Shown here: positions 1 through 5,857 of the stretch, in pieces | Position numbering within the stretch: position 1 is the first letter of the stretch | Layout of the letters: each line of letters starts with the position of its first letter | NCBI GenBank assembly: GCA_035515515.1 | Contig: DATJBC010000336.1 | Span: 1 to 7,504, forward strand | Source of the DNA: DATJBC01 sp035515515 | GTDB lineage: Bacteria > Actinomycetota > Acidimicrobiia > Acidimicrobiales > UBA8190 | Direction: 5' to 3' | Length of the DNA: 7,504 bases | Translations under genes and position numbers: made by a program | The notes under the pieces: model-generated | What the model was told of the DNA's origin: nothing | What the model saw: only the letters and a program-made list of their open reading frames with translations | The model's database searches: none

Positions 1-36
1 AACGAGGAAGACCTCCGCAACCACCTGAGCTCATAG
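1..36 (+). CDS. C-terminal tail of an upstream gene (partial; possibly a PilT/PilB-type pilus ATPase)
   Basis: Reading frame 1 is open from the first base and ends at a TAG at 34-36, giving the tail NEEDLRNHLSS. The stop lies nine bases before the pilC start and overlaps the pilC ribosome binding site, which is typical of operon spacing. In T4P operons the gene before pilC is often the retraction or extension ATPase (pilT or pilB), and a short acidic, Leu-containing end would fit. Eleven residues cannot establish homology, so the identity is inference from context only. Confidence 0.5.
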   Translation, partial: NEEDLRNHLSS

Positions 37-45
37 GAGCCCGTC

Positions 46-1278
46 ATGGCACTCACGTTCGACTACAAGGTCCGCGACCGCTCCGGCAAGCTGGTCGAGG
101 GGCAGCTCGAGGGCGACAGCCTGTCGCTCGTCGTGGGGAAGTTGCGCGAGATGGGGTACCTGCCCATCTCCGTCTCGCCCAAGGCGCGCACCAGTGTCAA
201 CCGTGAGATCACCATCCCGGGCGTCACCAACCGCGTCAAGCTGACCGAGATCGCCGTGGCCACCCGGCAGATGGCCACCATGATCGACTCTGGACTGTCG
301 GTGGTGCGGTCGCTCGTGATCCTGGCCGGCCAGGTGGAGAACAAGGAGCTCGCCCGGGTCCTGGCCGAGGTCCGGGTGGACGTGGAGCGGGGCTCCTCGC
401 TCTCCGCGGCGTGCGCCCGTCATCCCAAGATCTTCAACACCCTGTTCATCACGATGGTGCAGGCGGGAGAGGCCGGCGGTCACCTCGACTCGGTCCTGCT
501 CGACCTGGCCAACACCATGGAGAAGCAGGCAGTCCTCCGCCGCAAGGTGCGCTCGGCCATGACGTACCCGGCCATCGTGCTCAGTGTCATGGTGATCATC
601 TTCCTGGCATTGCTGATCTTCATCGTCCCGGTCTTCCAGAAGCTCTTCCTGTCACTGCACGCCAAGCTGCCTCTGCCTACGCAGATCGTGATCGACATCT
701 CGAAGATCGTGCTCAGCGTGTGGTCGGTGCTCCTGCTCGCCATCATGGTGGGCGGAATCGTGGCGCTGCGGAAGTGGATCAAGACCGAGGACGGGCGCCT
801 CAAGTGGGACGCCTTCAAGCTCCGCCCGCCCATCTTCGGCCAGCTCACGCACAAGGTGTCGATGGCGCGCTTCGCGCACACGCTCGGATCGCTCATCGAA
901 GCCGGAGTGCCGATCCTGGAGTCCCTCGACATCGTGTCGGACACCGCCGGGAACCAGGTCGTCGGCAACGCGCTGCTGGAGGCCAAGGCGGGCGTGCGGG
1001 AGGGCCGCTCACTGGCCGACACCTTGCGCGAGCACGAGGAGGTCATCCCCGCTCTCGTCACCCAGATGGTCGAGGTCGGCGAGCAGACCGGTGCGCTCGA
1101 CAACATGCTGCACAAGGTGGGCCAGTTCTACGACGGCGAGGTGGAGTCCACGGTCAACAACCTGACGTCCATGCTCGAGCCGATCCTGACCATCGTCATG
1201 GGCGTCGGTGTCGGCGTCATGGTGATCAGCATGTACCTGCCGATGTTCAGCTACATCAAGCACATCCCGCAGAGCTGA
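46..1278 (+). CDS. pilC: Type IV pilus inner-membrane platform protein PilC (type II secretion F family)
   Basis: PilC is the polytopic platform protein of the pilus machine. It sits in the cytoplasmic membrane, contacts the PilB/PilT ATPases and is thought to pass pilins into or out of the fibre. The 410 residues match the usual family length of about 400. The N-terminus has the typical beta-rich lead (FDYKVRDRSGKLVEGQ). It is followed by two copies of the T2SSF domain at about residues 70-195 and 275-398, each with the pattern of a short Gly motif (DSGLSVVRSL, EAGVPILESL), then GEAGGHLD or GEQTGALD, then a hydrophobic helix. Membrane spans are visible at about 176-196, 220-241 and 379-398. 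The ATG at 46 is preceded by AGGAG at 35-39 with six bases of spacing. The gene follows an upstream stop by nine bases and a membrane protein gene starts 28 bases downstream, so it is mid-operon. Nothing looks truncated. Confidence in the family is high. Confidence 0.96.
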   Translation: MALTFDYKVRDRSGKLVEGQLEGDSLSLVVGKLREMGYLPISVSPKARTSVNREITIPGVTNRVKLTEIAVATRQMATMIDSGLSVVRSLVILAGQVENKELARVLAEVRVDVERGSSLSAACARHPKIFNTLFITMVQAGEAGGHLDSVLLDLANTMEKQAVLRRKVRSAMTYPAIVLSVMVIIFLALLIFIVPVFQKLFLSLHAKLPLPTQIVIDISKIVLSVWSVLLLAIMVGGIVALRKWIKTEDGRLKWDAFKLRPPIFGQLTHKVSMARFAHTLGSLIEAGVPILESLDIVSDTAGNQVVGNALLEAKAGVREGRSLADTLREHEEVIPALVTQMVEVGEQTGALDNMLHKVGQFYDGEVESTVNNLTSMLEPILTIVMGVGVGVMVISMYLPMFSYIKHIPQS

Positions 1279-1306
1279 TCCGGCCCTTCACGCGCGGCAC
1301 GACCCG

Positions 1307-2593
1307 ATGGCCAGTGTGTCCCTTCCCAGCGGTATGGTCGCTCGTCGCGTCAAGAGACGCCGCGTGCCGCTGGCGGGGGCGGTCTTGGTGGTCATCACCG
1401 GGATGGCGTTCTGCCTCCTTTGGAGCCCGCTGGTCGATCATCATTCGGGATGGATCGTCCCGGGGGACATCTGGGGCGCATATCGGTCGGCACACTTCAT
1501 CGGATGGGGTGACCTGGGCGGCATCTACGCCGCGGGGACGGCCTTGATCACGTTTCCGGCGATCCTGCTGGCACTGGCGCCCGTCTCGATAGTCACGGGG
1601 TTCTTCGGGATGTCGGAGAGCATCCCCTTCAACCTGCCGCACCCCTCGTCATGGCTGGTGCTCGGTCCCGTCGAGATCCTTCTCAGCTGCAGCGCCCTCT
1701 TCGCGTGCGATGCATTGGCCGAGCGCCTCGGCATCGGCATGGCCCGGAGGACGGTGCTCGGCCTGGCGGAGGGCGTTGTCGTCTGGGACGTCTCCGCCTA
1801 CTGGGGTCATCCCGAGGACGCCGTCGCCGTGGCGCTGGCGCTCTACGCGTTTCTCTTCGCGTGGGACGGACGTTGGTGCGGCGCGGCGTGGCTCTTCGGG
1901 CTGGGTGTGGCCACCCAACCCGTGGTGCTGCTCATGCTTCCGGTGTACTTCGTGATGGCGGACCGCCGTTCCCTCGTCCCGTTCATGGTGCGCGTCCTTG
2001 TCCCGTCCGTGGCGCTGCTGGCCGTGCCGCTCCTGGCCGAGTTCCACACCACCGTCCACTCGTTGGTCGATCAGCCCAACTTCCCCAACATCGACCATCT
2101 GACCCCCTGGACCCGATTCGCCCCACGATTGGGCGGGTCCGGGAAGGACATGGCCGTGGCGGCCGGGCCGGGGCGCATCGTCGCCATCTCGGCCGCCGCT
2201 GCCCTGGGTTGGACGGCACGTCGATGGCGAGCTCGACCCGACGCCCTCGTGTGGGTAGCAGCCGTCGCTCTGGCGCTGCGCTGCCTTACCGAATCCGTGA
2301 TGGTCTCCTTCTACGTCTGGCCGGCGTTGGCCGTCGGCCTTCTGGCCGTGATGATCCAGCCCTCGCGCCTCCGGGTGGCCGGGGCCGTCGTCGTCACGGT
2401 CATCGTCACGTTCGGTAGCAATTCTCACCTCTCAGAGTGGCCTTGGTGGCTCCTGGTGAACGGCGGGATCGTCATCCTCCTGGTCGCCGGCGTGCCTTCA
2501 AGGGTCCCGCAATTCGTGCCGATAGACATCGGTACGGGGGACGTCCCCGAGGCGCGCGCCGAGCTTGAGGCTCTCACCGGCGCACCCGTCTGA
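1307..2593 (+). CDS. Polytopic membrane protein of unknown function, GT-C glycosyltransferase-like
   Basis: I do not recognise a named family. The 428 residues hold about 10-12 hydrophobic segments (for example near 22-41, 76-98, 115-137, 170-186, 192-216, 226-244, 312-350, 356-370 and 379-396), with a basic N-terminus (RRVKRRR) and a soluble acidic tail (about 404-428). Several features recall GT-C-fold, polyprenyl-phosphate-sugar-dependent glycosyltransferases: an Asp in the first extracytoplasmic loop (PGDIWG, D54), a WGHPED motif at 166-171 at the head of a helix, and an aromatic FYVWPAL segment near 335-341. This resemblance is my judgement, not a database match. The gene lies in a tight operon, 28 bases after pilC and 16 bases before pilMN, so a role with the pilus (pilin or envelope glycosylation, or an accessory assembly factor) is inferred. 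The ATG at 1307 has no clear Shine-Dalgarno; an in-frame ATG at 1334 is an alternative. Codon choice looks slightly less GC-strict than in the pil genes. A simple uncharacterised membrane protein remains possible. Confidence 0.85.
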   Translation: MASVSLPSGMVARRVKRRRVPLAGAVLVVITGMAFCLLWSPLVDHHSGWIVPGDIWGAYRSAHFIGWGDLGGIYAAGTALITFPAILLALAPVSIVTGFFGMSESIPFNLPHPSSWLVLGPVEILLSCSALFACDALAERLGIGMARRTVLGLAEGVVVWDVSAYWGHPEDAVAVALALYAFLFAWDGRWCGAAWLFGLGVATQPVVLLMLPVYFVMADRRSLVPFMVRVLVPSVALLAVPLLAEFHTTVHSLVDQPNFPNIDHLTPWTRFAPRLGGSGKDMAVAAGPGRIVAISAAAALGWTARRWRARPDALVWVAAVALALRCLTESVMVSFYVWPALAVGLLAVMIQPSRLRVAGAVVVTVIVTFGSNSHLSEWPWWLLVNGGIVILLVAGVPSRVPQFVPIDIGTGDVPEARAELEALTGAPV

Positions 2594-2595
2594 GC

Positions 2596-2602
2596 AGGAG
2601 GA
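2596..2602 (+). promoter_or_regulatory. Strong ribosome binding site fixing the pilMN start
   Basis: AGGAGGA lies seven bases before the ATG at 2610 and just after the TGA (2591-2593) of the preceding membrane protein gene. It decides against the longer in-frame start at 2565, which would overlap the upstream gene and add 15 residues (MRLSPAHPSEQEDTE) that do not resemble the N-terminus of PilM. Confidence 0.85.
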
Positions 2603-2609
2603 CACTGAG

Positions 2610-4319
2610 ATGGCCCAGGTGGTGGGACTCGACATCGGCACCAGCGCGGTGCGCGCCGCCGAGCTCGAGTTCGGGTCGGGGACGCCCTCCCTGGTGGCCT
2701 TCGGCCAGGTGGGCCTGCCTCCCGGCGCCATCGTCGACGGCGAGGTCCAGGACCAGTCGGCCGTGTCCGACGCCATCGTCCGCCTGTGGCAGAACGGGAA
2801 GTTCCAGTCGAAGTCGGTGGTCGTGGGCATCGCCGGGCTACGGGCCATCACCCGCGAGCTCGACCTGCCGTGGGTGCCCGACGAGGACGTGGACAGCGCA
2901 GTGCGCTTCCAGTCCGAGGACGTCATCCCGTTCCCTCCGGACAAGACCATCCTCTCGGCGCAGGTCCTTGCCGACAACGTCGCCAACGACGGCACGAAGA
3001 CGCGCCGGGTGCTCGTGGCGGCCGCTCATCGCGATCTCGTCGACGGAGTGGTGCGAGCCACCGAGAAGGCAGGTCTCATTGTCGAAGGCGTCGACCTCGT
3101 GTCGTCCGCCCTGGTGCGCGCCCTCGGCGACCCCTCCGTCGTGGCCGAGCGGCCCGAGGCCATCGTGTCCATCGGGGCCGGCCTCACCGTGGTGGCGGTC
3201 CACCAAGCCGGCCGGCCACAGTTCGTCCGCACCATCGGAACGGGCGGCAACGCGGCGACAGCCGCCATCGCGTCGTCGTTGGACCTTCCCCTCGTCGATG
3301 CCGAGGCCGTCAAGCGACGGCTGGGAGAGGGGTCGGCGCAGGTGCGCTCGGCCGAGAGCGCGGTGCAGGGCGCCATCTCCGAGTTGGTCGGGGAGGTCCG
3401 CAGCTCGGTGCAGTACTTCGCCACCCTCCCGGACCGGGCCCCGATCGCCCGTGTGCTCGTCACCGGTGGTGGGGCCCGGCTCCTCGGGCTGGTGCGGGAG
3501 TTGCGGACCCAGGTCCGCATCCCCGTCGAGCCCATCTCGCCGCTGTCGCGCCTCGACCTGTCGCGCATCGACCTGAGTGAGGAGCAGGCGGCGAGCATCG
3601 ACCCCGTTCTGGCTACCCCCATCGGACTGGCCCTTCCGGAGCCGAACGCCTCGGTCAAGAAGTTCAACCTGGTGCCACCGGAGGTCATCCAGCGGGCCTT
3701 CGAGCGACAGGTAGCCAAGAAGGCCACCGTCGCCGCCGCCGTGGTTGTCCTCCTGCTGGTGGGTGTGAGCGCGTGGCGCTTCCTGCAGGTGCACAGCGCC
3801 CGCAATGGCATCAACAACCTGCAATCCACGGTGGCCAGCCTTAACGCCCAGATCCCCACCTACGACAAGGTCGTGGCCATCGGCAACGAGTTGCGCACCT
3901 CGCGGGCGCAGGTGACCGCCCTGGGCGGCACGGCGGTGGACTGGTCGGCGGTGATCACCGAGCTGAGCGCCCGGATCCCGGCCGGCTTGAGCATCACCAC
4001 CTTCACCGGCACCGACACGGCCAACAGCGCGGCGTCGTCGTCCTCCTCGCCGACGTCGGGGGCCGCGGGGACCACGCTCACTCCCGTGGCAGGGTCGATC
4101 GGCGAGTTGACGGTGGGCGTGTCGGGGACCTTTCCCAGCTCCGCCCACTTCGACCCCGTCGCCCAGTGGATCGACAACCTGACGGCGTCGCCGTTGTTCA
4201 GCCCGCCCGGCGTGAACACCGTGGCCAACACCCCCAATGGCGCCAACACCGCGGTGTCGTTCACGTCCAACCTGTGGTTGCTGCGCAACGCCGACCTGAC
4301 GAAGAACGCGAGCTTCTGA
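2610..4319 (+). CDS. pilM: PilM-PilN fusion protein of the type IV pilus alignment complex
   Basis: The protein is 569 residues, against about 350 for usual PilM. Residues 1-345 are PilM, an actin/FtsA-like ATP-binding fold: phosphate-1 loop GLDIGTS (6-12), the PilM signature SEDVIPFPPD (102-111), phosphate-2 motif SIGAG (187-191), adenosine motif VLVTGGGAR (282-290) and the usual C-terminal end ATPIGLAL. Without a break, residues 352-359 read FNLVPPEV, the N-terminal motif of PilN (commonly INLLPxE). These are followed by a transmembrane helix (about 372-390), a short coiled coil (about 393-435) and a PilN-like periplasmic domain (445-560) interrupted by a Ser/Ala/Gly/Thr-rich loop at 470-495. 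In separate-gene systems the INLLP peptide of PilN docks into PilM on the cytoplasmic side, so the fusion would make that contact internal. PilMNO links the cytoplasmic ATPases to the pilus platform. The pilO gene overlaps its stop by one base. No frameshift is evident at the junction, so I read it as a true fusion. Confidence 0.93.
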   Translation: MAQVVGLDIGTSAVRAAELEFGSGTPSLVAFGQVGLPPGAIVDGEVQDQSAVSDAIVRLWQNGKFQSKSVVVGIAGLRAITRELDLPWVPDEDVDSAVRFQSEDVIPFPPDKTILSAQVLADNVANDGTKTRRVLVAAAHRDLVDGVVRATEKAGLIVEGVDLVSSALVRALGDPSVVAERPEAIVSIGAGLTVVAVHQAGRPQFVRTIGTGGNAATAAIASSLDLPLVDAEAVKRRLGEGSAQVRSAESAVQGAISELVGEVRSSVQYFATLPDRAPIARVLVTGGGARLLGLVRELRTQVRIPVEPISPLSRLDLSRIDLSEEQAASIDPVLATPIGLALPEPNASVKKFNLVPPEVIQRAFERQVAKKATVAAAVVVLLLVGVSAWRFLQVHSARNGINNLQSTVASLNAQIPTYDKVVAIGNELRTSRAQVTALGGTAVDWSAVITELSARIPAGLSITTFTGTDTANSAASSSSSPTSGAAGTTLTPVAGSIGELTVGVSGTFPSSAHFDPVAQWIDNLTASPLFSPPGVNTVANTPNGANTAVSFTSNLWLLRNADLTKNASF

Positions 4320-4936
4320 TGGAACAGCTGACCCGTTACCGCGTGCCGATCCTCACCGGGCTGGGCACCCTCGTCGTGATCGCCATCGTCTTCGTGGCCT
4401 GGATCTCGCCCGAGGGGAGCAAGCTCTCCAGCCTGCACGCCCAGCAGACGCAGCTCGAGTCACAGGAGAGTCACCTGCAGACCGAGCTCGCCACCTTGCG
4501 CAACGCCAAGGCGCATCTGGTCTCAAACTGCGCCCAGCTCACCAGGGACCTCAGTGAGATCCCCGGCGCCCCTAGCGTGGACGACTTCTTCCACGACATC
4601 ACCAACCTGGCGGTGGCCAGCGGGGACCTCAACACCCCGAGCATCAGCGTGACGCAGGCCTCCAGCGCGGCGGCCACGGGCGGCGCCCGGCCGGTGGCGG
4701 TGACGCTCACCCTGGCGGGCACGTACGGCCAGATGACGGCGTTCCTCCACGGCCTGGACAGCTTCCCCCGCCTATTCACCGTGTCGTCGATCTCGGTGAA
4801 CGGCGGCCCCGTGGCCACCGGAGGCCAAGCGGTCAACGCGTCGACCGGTGGCTACAACCTGACCCTGAGCGGGAACATCTACTACAGCTCCGGTCAGGCG
4901 AACGTCTGCGCCACGACGACGACGGCGGCTCCCTGA
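4319..4936 (+). CDS. pilO: Type IV pilus inner-membrane protein PilO
   Basis: PilO pairs with PilN through coiled coils and ferredoxin-like domains outside the membrane, as part of the alignment complex. This 205-residue protein has the expected order: a short cytoplasmic N-terminus, one membrane helix (about 11-29), a coiled coil rich in Gln, Glu and Leu (34-82), the conserved turn LSEIPGAPSVDDFFHDI (79-95), and an alpha/beta domain to about 192 that includes the typical YGQMTAFLHGLDSFPRLFTV segment in two parts (136-147 and 148-155). Gly/Ala/Ser-rich loops at 114-124 and 162-178 resemble the loop in the PilN half of the gene before it. Cysteines at 71 and 197 might pair, but this is speculative. 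The ATG overlaps the pilMN stop as TGATG, which suggests translational coupling, and there is only a weak ribosome site (GAAGAACGCGAG). The longer in-frame start at 4166 lies inside pilMN and is rejected. No pilP or pilQ follows, as expected for a monoderm. Confidence 0.92.
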   Translation: MEQLTRYRVPILTGLGTLVVIAIVFVAWISPEGSKLSSLHAQQTQLESQESHLQTELATLRNAKAHLVSNCAQLTRDLSEIPGAPSVDDFFHDITNLAVASGDLNTPSISVTQASSAAATGGARPVAVTLTLAGTYGQMTAFLHGLDSFPRLFTVSSISVNGGPVATGGQAVNASTGGYNLTLSGNIYYSSGQANVCATTTTAAP

Positions 4937-4942
4937 GCTTGC

Positions 4943-4978
4943 GGCGTTGGGCCAATTCCCGTCGCCAGTTGGGGATTG
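4943..4978 (+). promoter_or_regulatory. Overlapping inverted repeats after pilO (possible attenuator or mRNA-stabilising hairpin)
   Basis: CAATTCCC at 4953-4960 pairs with GGGGATTG at 4971-4978 (eight pairs, one of them G-U) around a 10-base loop, and CTTGTT follows. An alternative hairpin uses the same CCC: GGCG (4943-4946) with CGCC (4963-4966) and GGG (4949-4951) with CCC (4958-4960). The two are mutually exclusive. The position just after the pilO stop and before the pilin promoter region suggests partial termination or processing between pilMNO and the pilin, but short repeats like this also arise by chance. Confidence 0.35.
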
Positions 4979-4992
4979 CTTGTTCAAACCCC

Positions 4993-5020
4993 TAAAGGTG
5001 GGTCGGACCCCTGCCGATGC
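4993..5020 (+). promoter_or_regulatory. Candidate sigma-28 (FliA/WhiG-type) promoter of the pilin gene
   Basis: TAAA at 4993-4996 and GCCGATGC at 5013-5020 are 16 bases apart. This resembles the sigma-28 consensus TAAA-N15-GCCGATAA, which is used by FliA in enterobacteria and by WhiG in Streptomyces. The first six bases of the -10 element match exactly; the last two do not. The start of transcription would fall at about 5026-5028, giving a leader of some 32-34 bases ending in a strong ribosome site. The spacer holds a perfect short palindrome, GGGTC-G-GACCC (5000-5010), which could be an operator. No convincing sigma-70 type promoter was seen in this gap. The call rests on motif similarity only. 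Confidence 0.45.
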
Positions 5021-5045
5021 TCTTCCCCGATAGCCATTGCGCATC

Positions 5046-5053
5046 AAGGAGGG
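5046..5053 (+). promoter_or_regulatory. Strong ribosome binding site fixing the pilin start
   Basis: AAGGAGGG lies six bases before the ATG at 5060. It is the strongest Shine-Dalgarno in the window, as expected for an abundant structural subunit. It decides against the in-frame ATG at 4976, which would add 28 non-pilin-like residues across the putative promoter. Confidence 0.9.
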
Positions 5054-5059
5054 TTAACC

Positions 5060-5725
5060 ATGCTCAAGTCCATGCTCACGCGCCTGCGTGAGGCGAACGA
5101 GCAGGAGCTCGACGGGGGGGCCGGAGAGTCCGGTTTCACCCTGATCGAACTGATGGTGGTGCTGCTGATCATCGCCATCCTGCTCGCCATCGCCATCCCC
5201 ACGTTCCTCGGGGTGGCCAACTCGGCCGGTGACCGCGCTGCTCAGTCCAACCTGACCAACGCCCTCACCGAGGCCAAGGCCCTGTACCAGAACTCGGCCA
5301 GCTACTCGCCGGGTGGTACGGCCATGACGACCGGAACGTTCTCGTCGTCGGCACCGGAGTTCTCGTGGACCGGGTCGGCCTGCACTGCCTCGAGCAACGG
5401 CAACTGCGTCAGCGAGCAGGTCGTCGACACGAGCCAGGCTGGCGACGGCCAGGGCATCGTCCTGGCGGCCTACAGCTCCAAGACCCAGTCGTGCTGGTAC
5501 GCGGTGGACCTCGAGTCCACGCCGTCGGCCTTCACCGACACCGCGCCCGGCGTGTCGTTCTGGTCTTCGGCCCACGTGCAGAGCGGTGCCACGACGGCCG
5601 GCGTGTTCTACGCCCACGTCAGTGGCACCAACGCCGCGGCGCACTGCTCGGGTAGCTACGCCAGCTCCACGGCGAACCCCTTCGCCTGGGGTCAGAGCTA
5701 CGCTTCGCCGGGTGCCGGCGGCTGA
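5060..5725 (+). CDS. pilA: Type IV pilin (prepilin with class III signal peptide)
   Basis: This is the likely structural subunit of the pilus. The 221-residue precursor has a 25-residue hydrophilic leader ending in ESG, then the mature N-terminus FTLIELMVV. Gly at -1, Phe at +1 and Glu at +5 (residue 30) are all present, so prepilin peptidase cleavage and N-methylation of Phe1 are expected. The hydrophobic helix covers residues 26-50 with the usual Pro (AIPTFLG), followed by the alpha1-C segment (NSAGDRAAQSNLTNALTEAK). The mature protein is about 196 residues. The globular part is rich in Ser, Thr, Gly and Ala and has four cysteines (108, 116, 145, 196) that could form two disulfides. The leader is long and acidic for a type IVa pilin (usually under 10 residues and basic). 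The gene is set apart from pilO by 123 bases with its own candidate promoter, and a strong hairpin follows, so separate high-level expression is likely. A minor pilin is possible but less likely given the strong translation signals. Confidence 0.93.
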   Translation: MLKSMLTRLREANEQELDGGAGESGFTLIELMVVLLIIAILLAIAIPTFLGVANSAGDRAAQSNLTNALTEAKALYQNSASYSPGGTAMTTGTFSSSAPEFSWTGSACTASSNGNCVSEQVVDTSQAGDGQGIVLAAYSSKTQSCWYAVDLESTPSAFTDTAPGVSFWSSAHVQSGATTAGVFYAHVSGTNAAAHCSGSYASSTANPFAWGQSYASPGAGG

Positions 5726-5740
5726 GCATGTAGATCCTGA

Positions 5741-5766
5741 CGCCCTCGGCCCATGGTCGAGGGGCG
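5741..5766 (+). other. Small hairpin downstream of the pilin
   Basis: CCCTCG at 5743-5748 can pair with CGAGGG at 5758-5763 around a loop containing CCATGG. It lies between the pilin stop and the strong terminator hairpin. It may protect the pilin mRNA 3' end or have no function. Confidence 0.3.
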
Positions 5767-5782
5767 AACGGACGCTCTAGCA

Positions 5783-5816
5783 GACGATGGCCCCCGCTTC
5801 GGCGGGGGCCATCGTC
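5783..5816. terminator. Strong bidirectional terminator-like hairpin between convergent genes
   Basis: GACGATGGCCCCCGC (5783-5797) and its exact reverse complement (5802-5816) form a perfect 15-bp, GC-rich stem closed by a TTCG tetraloop. There is no U-tract on either side, which is common in high-GC actinobacteria, where strong hairpins alone often serve. It sits between the pilin stop (5725) and the stop of the minus-strand protease gene (5858), so it probably ends transcripts from both sides. Confidence 0.85.
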
Positions 5817-5857
5817 GCGTCCGGTCGCAGATGCACCGGCGTACTGTGTGCACTCGG

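Noticed and set aside
411..1547. Plus-strand open frame of 378 codons overlapping pilC and the next gene
   Set aside because: Arg/Pro/Ala-rich composition without domains; it is an out-of-frame shadow of pilC.
1649..2428. Minus-strand open frame of 259 codons opposite the membrane protein gene
   Set aside because: Hydrophilic His/Arg/Gly-rich product, the expected complement of a hydrophobic high-GC gene, with no ribosome site or family features.
2838..4148. Minus-strand open frame of 436 codons opposite pilMN
   Set aside because: Rich in His, Arg, Asp and Gly, typical of an antisense shadow in high-GC DNA. The plus-strand frame encodes recognisable PilM and PilN.
5027..5032. Second CCGATA as an alternative sigma-28 -10 element
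   Set aside because: No TAAA-like -35 is found about 15 bases upstream of it, unlike the element at 5013-5020.
4976..5059. Longer N-terminus for the pilin from an upstream in-frame ATG
   Set aside because: It would translate through the promoter-like region and ignore the strong AAGGAGGG site before 5060; the extra residues are not leader-like.
4980..5059. Cyclic-di-GMP (GEMM) riboswitch before the pilin, suggested by CAAACCCC and the hairpins
   Set aside because: The conserved GEMM-I core and the second stem with its receptor could not be found, and the region after the putative start site is too short to hold the aptamer.
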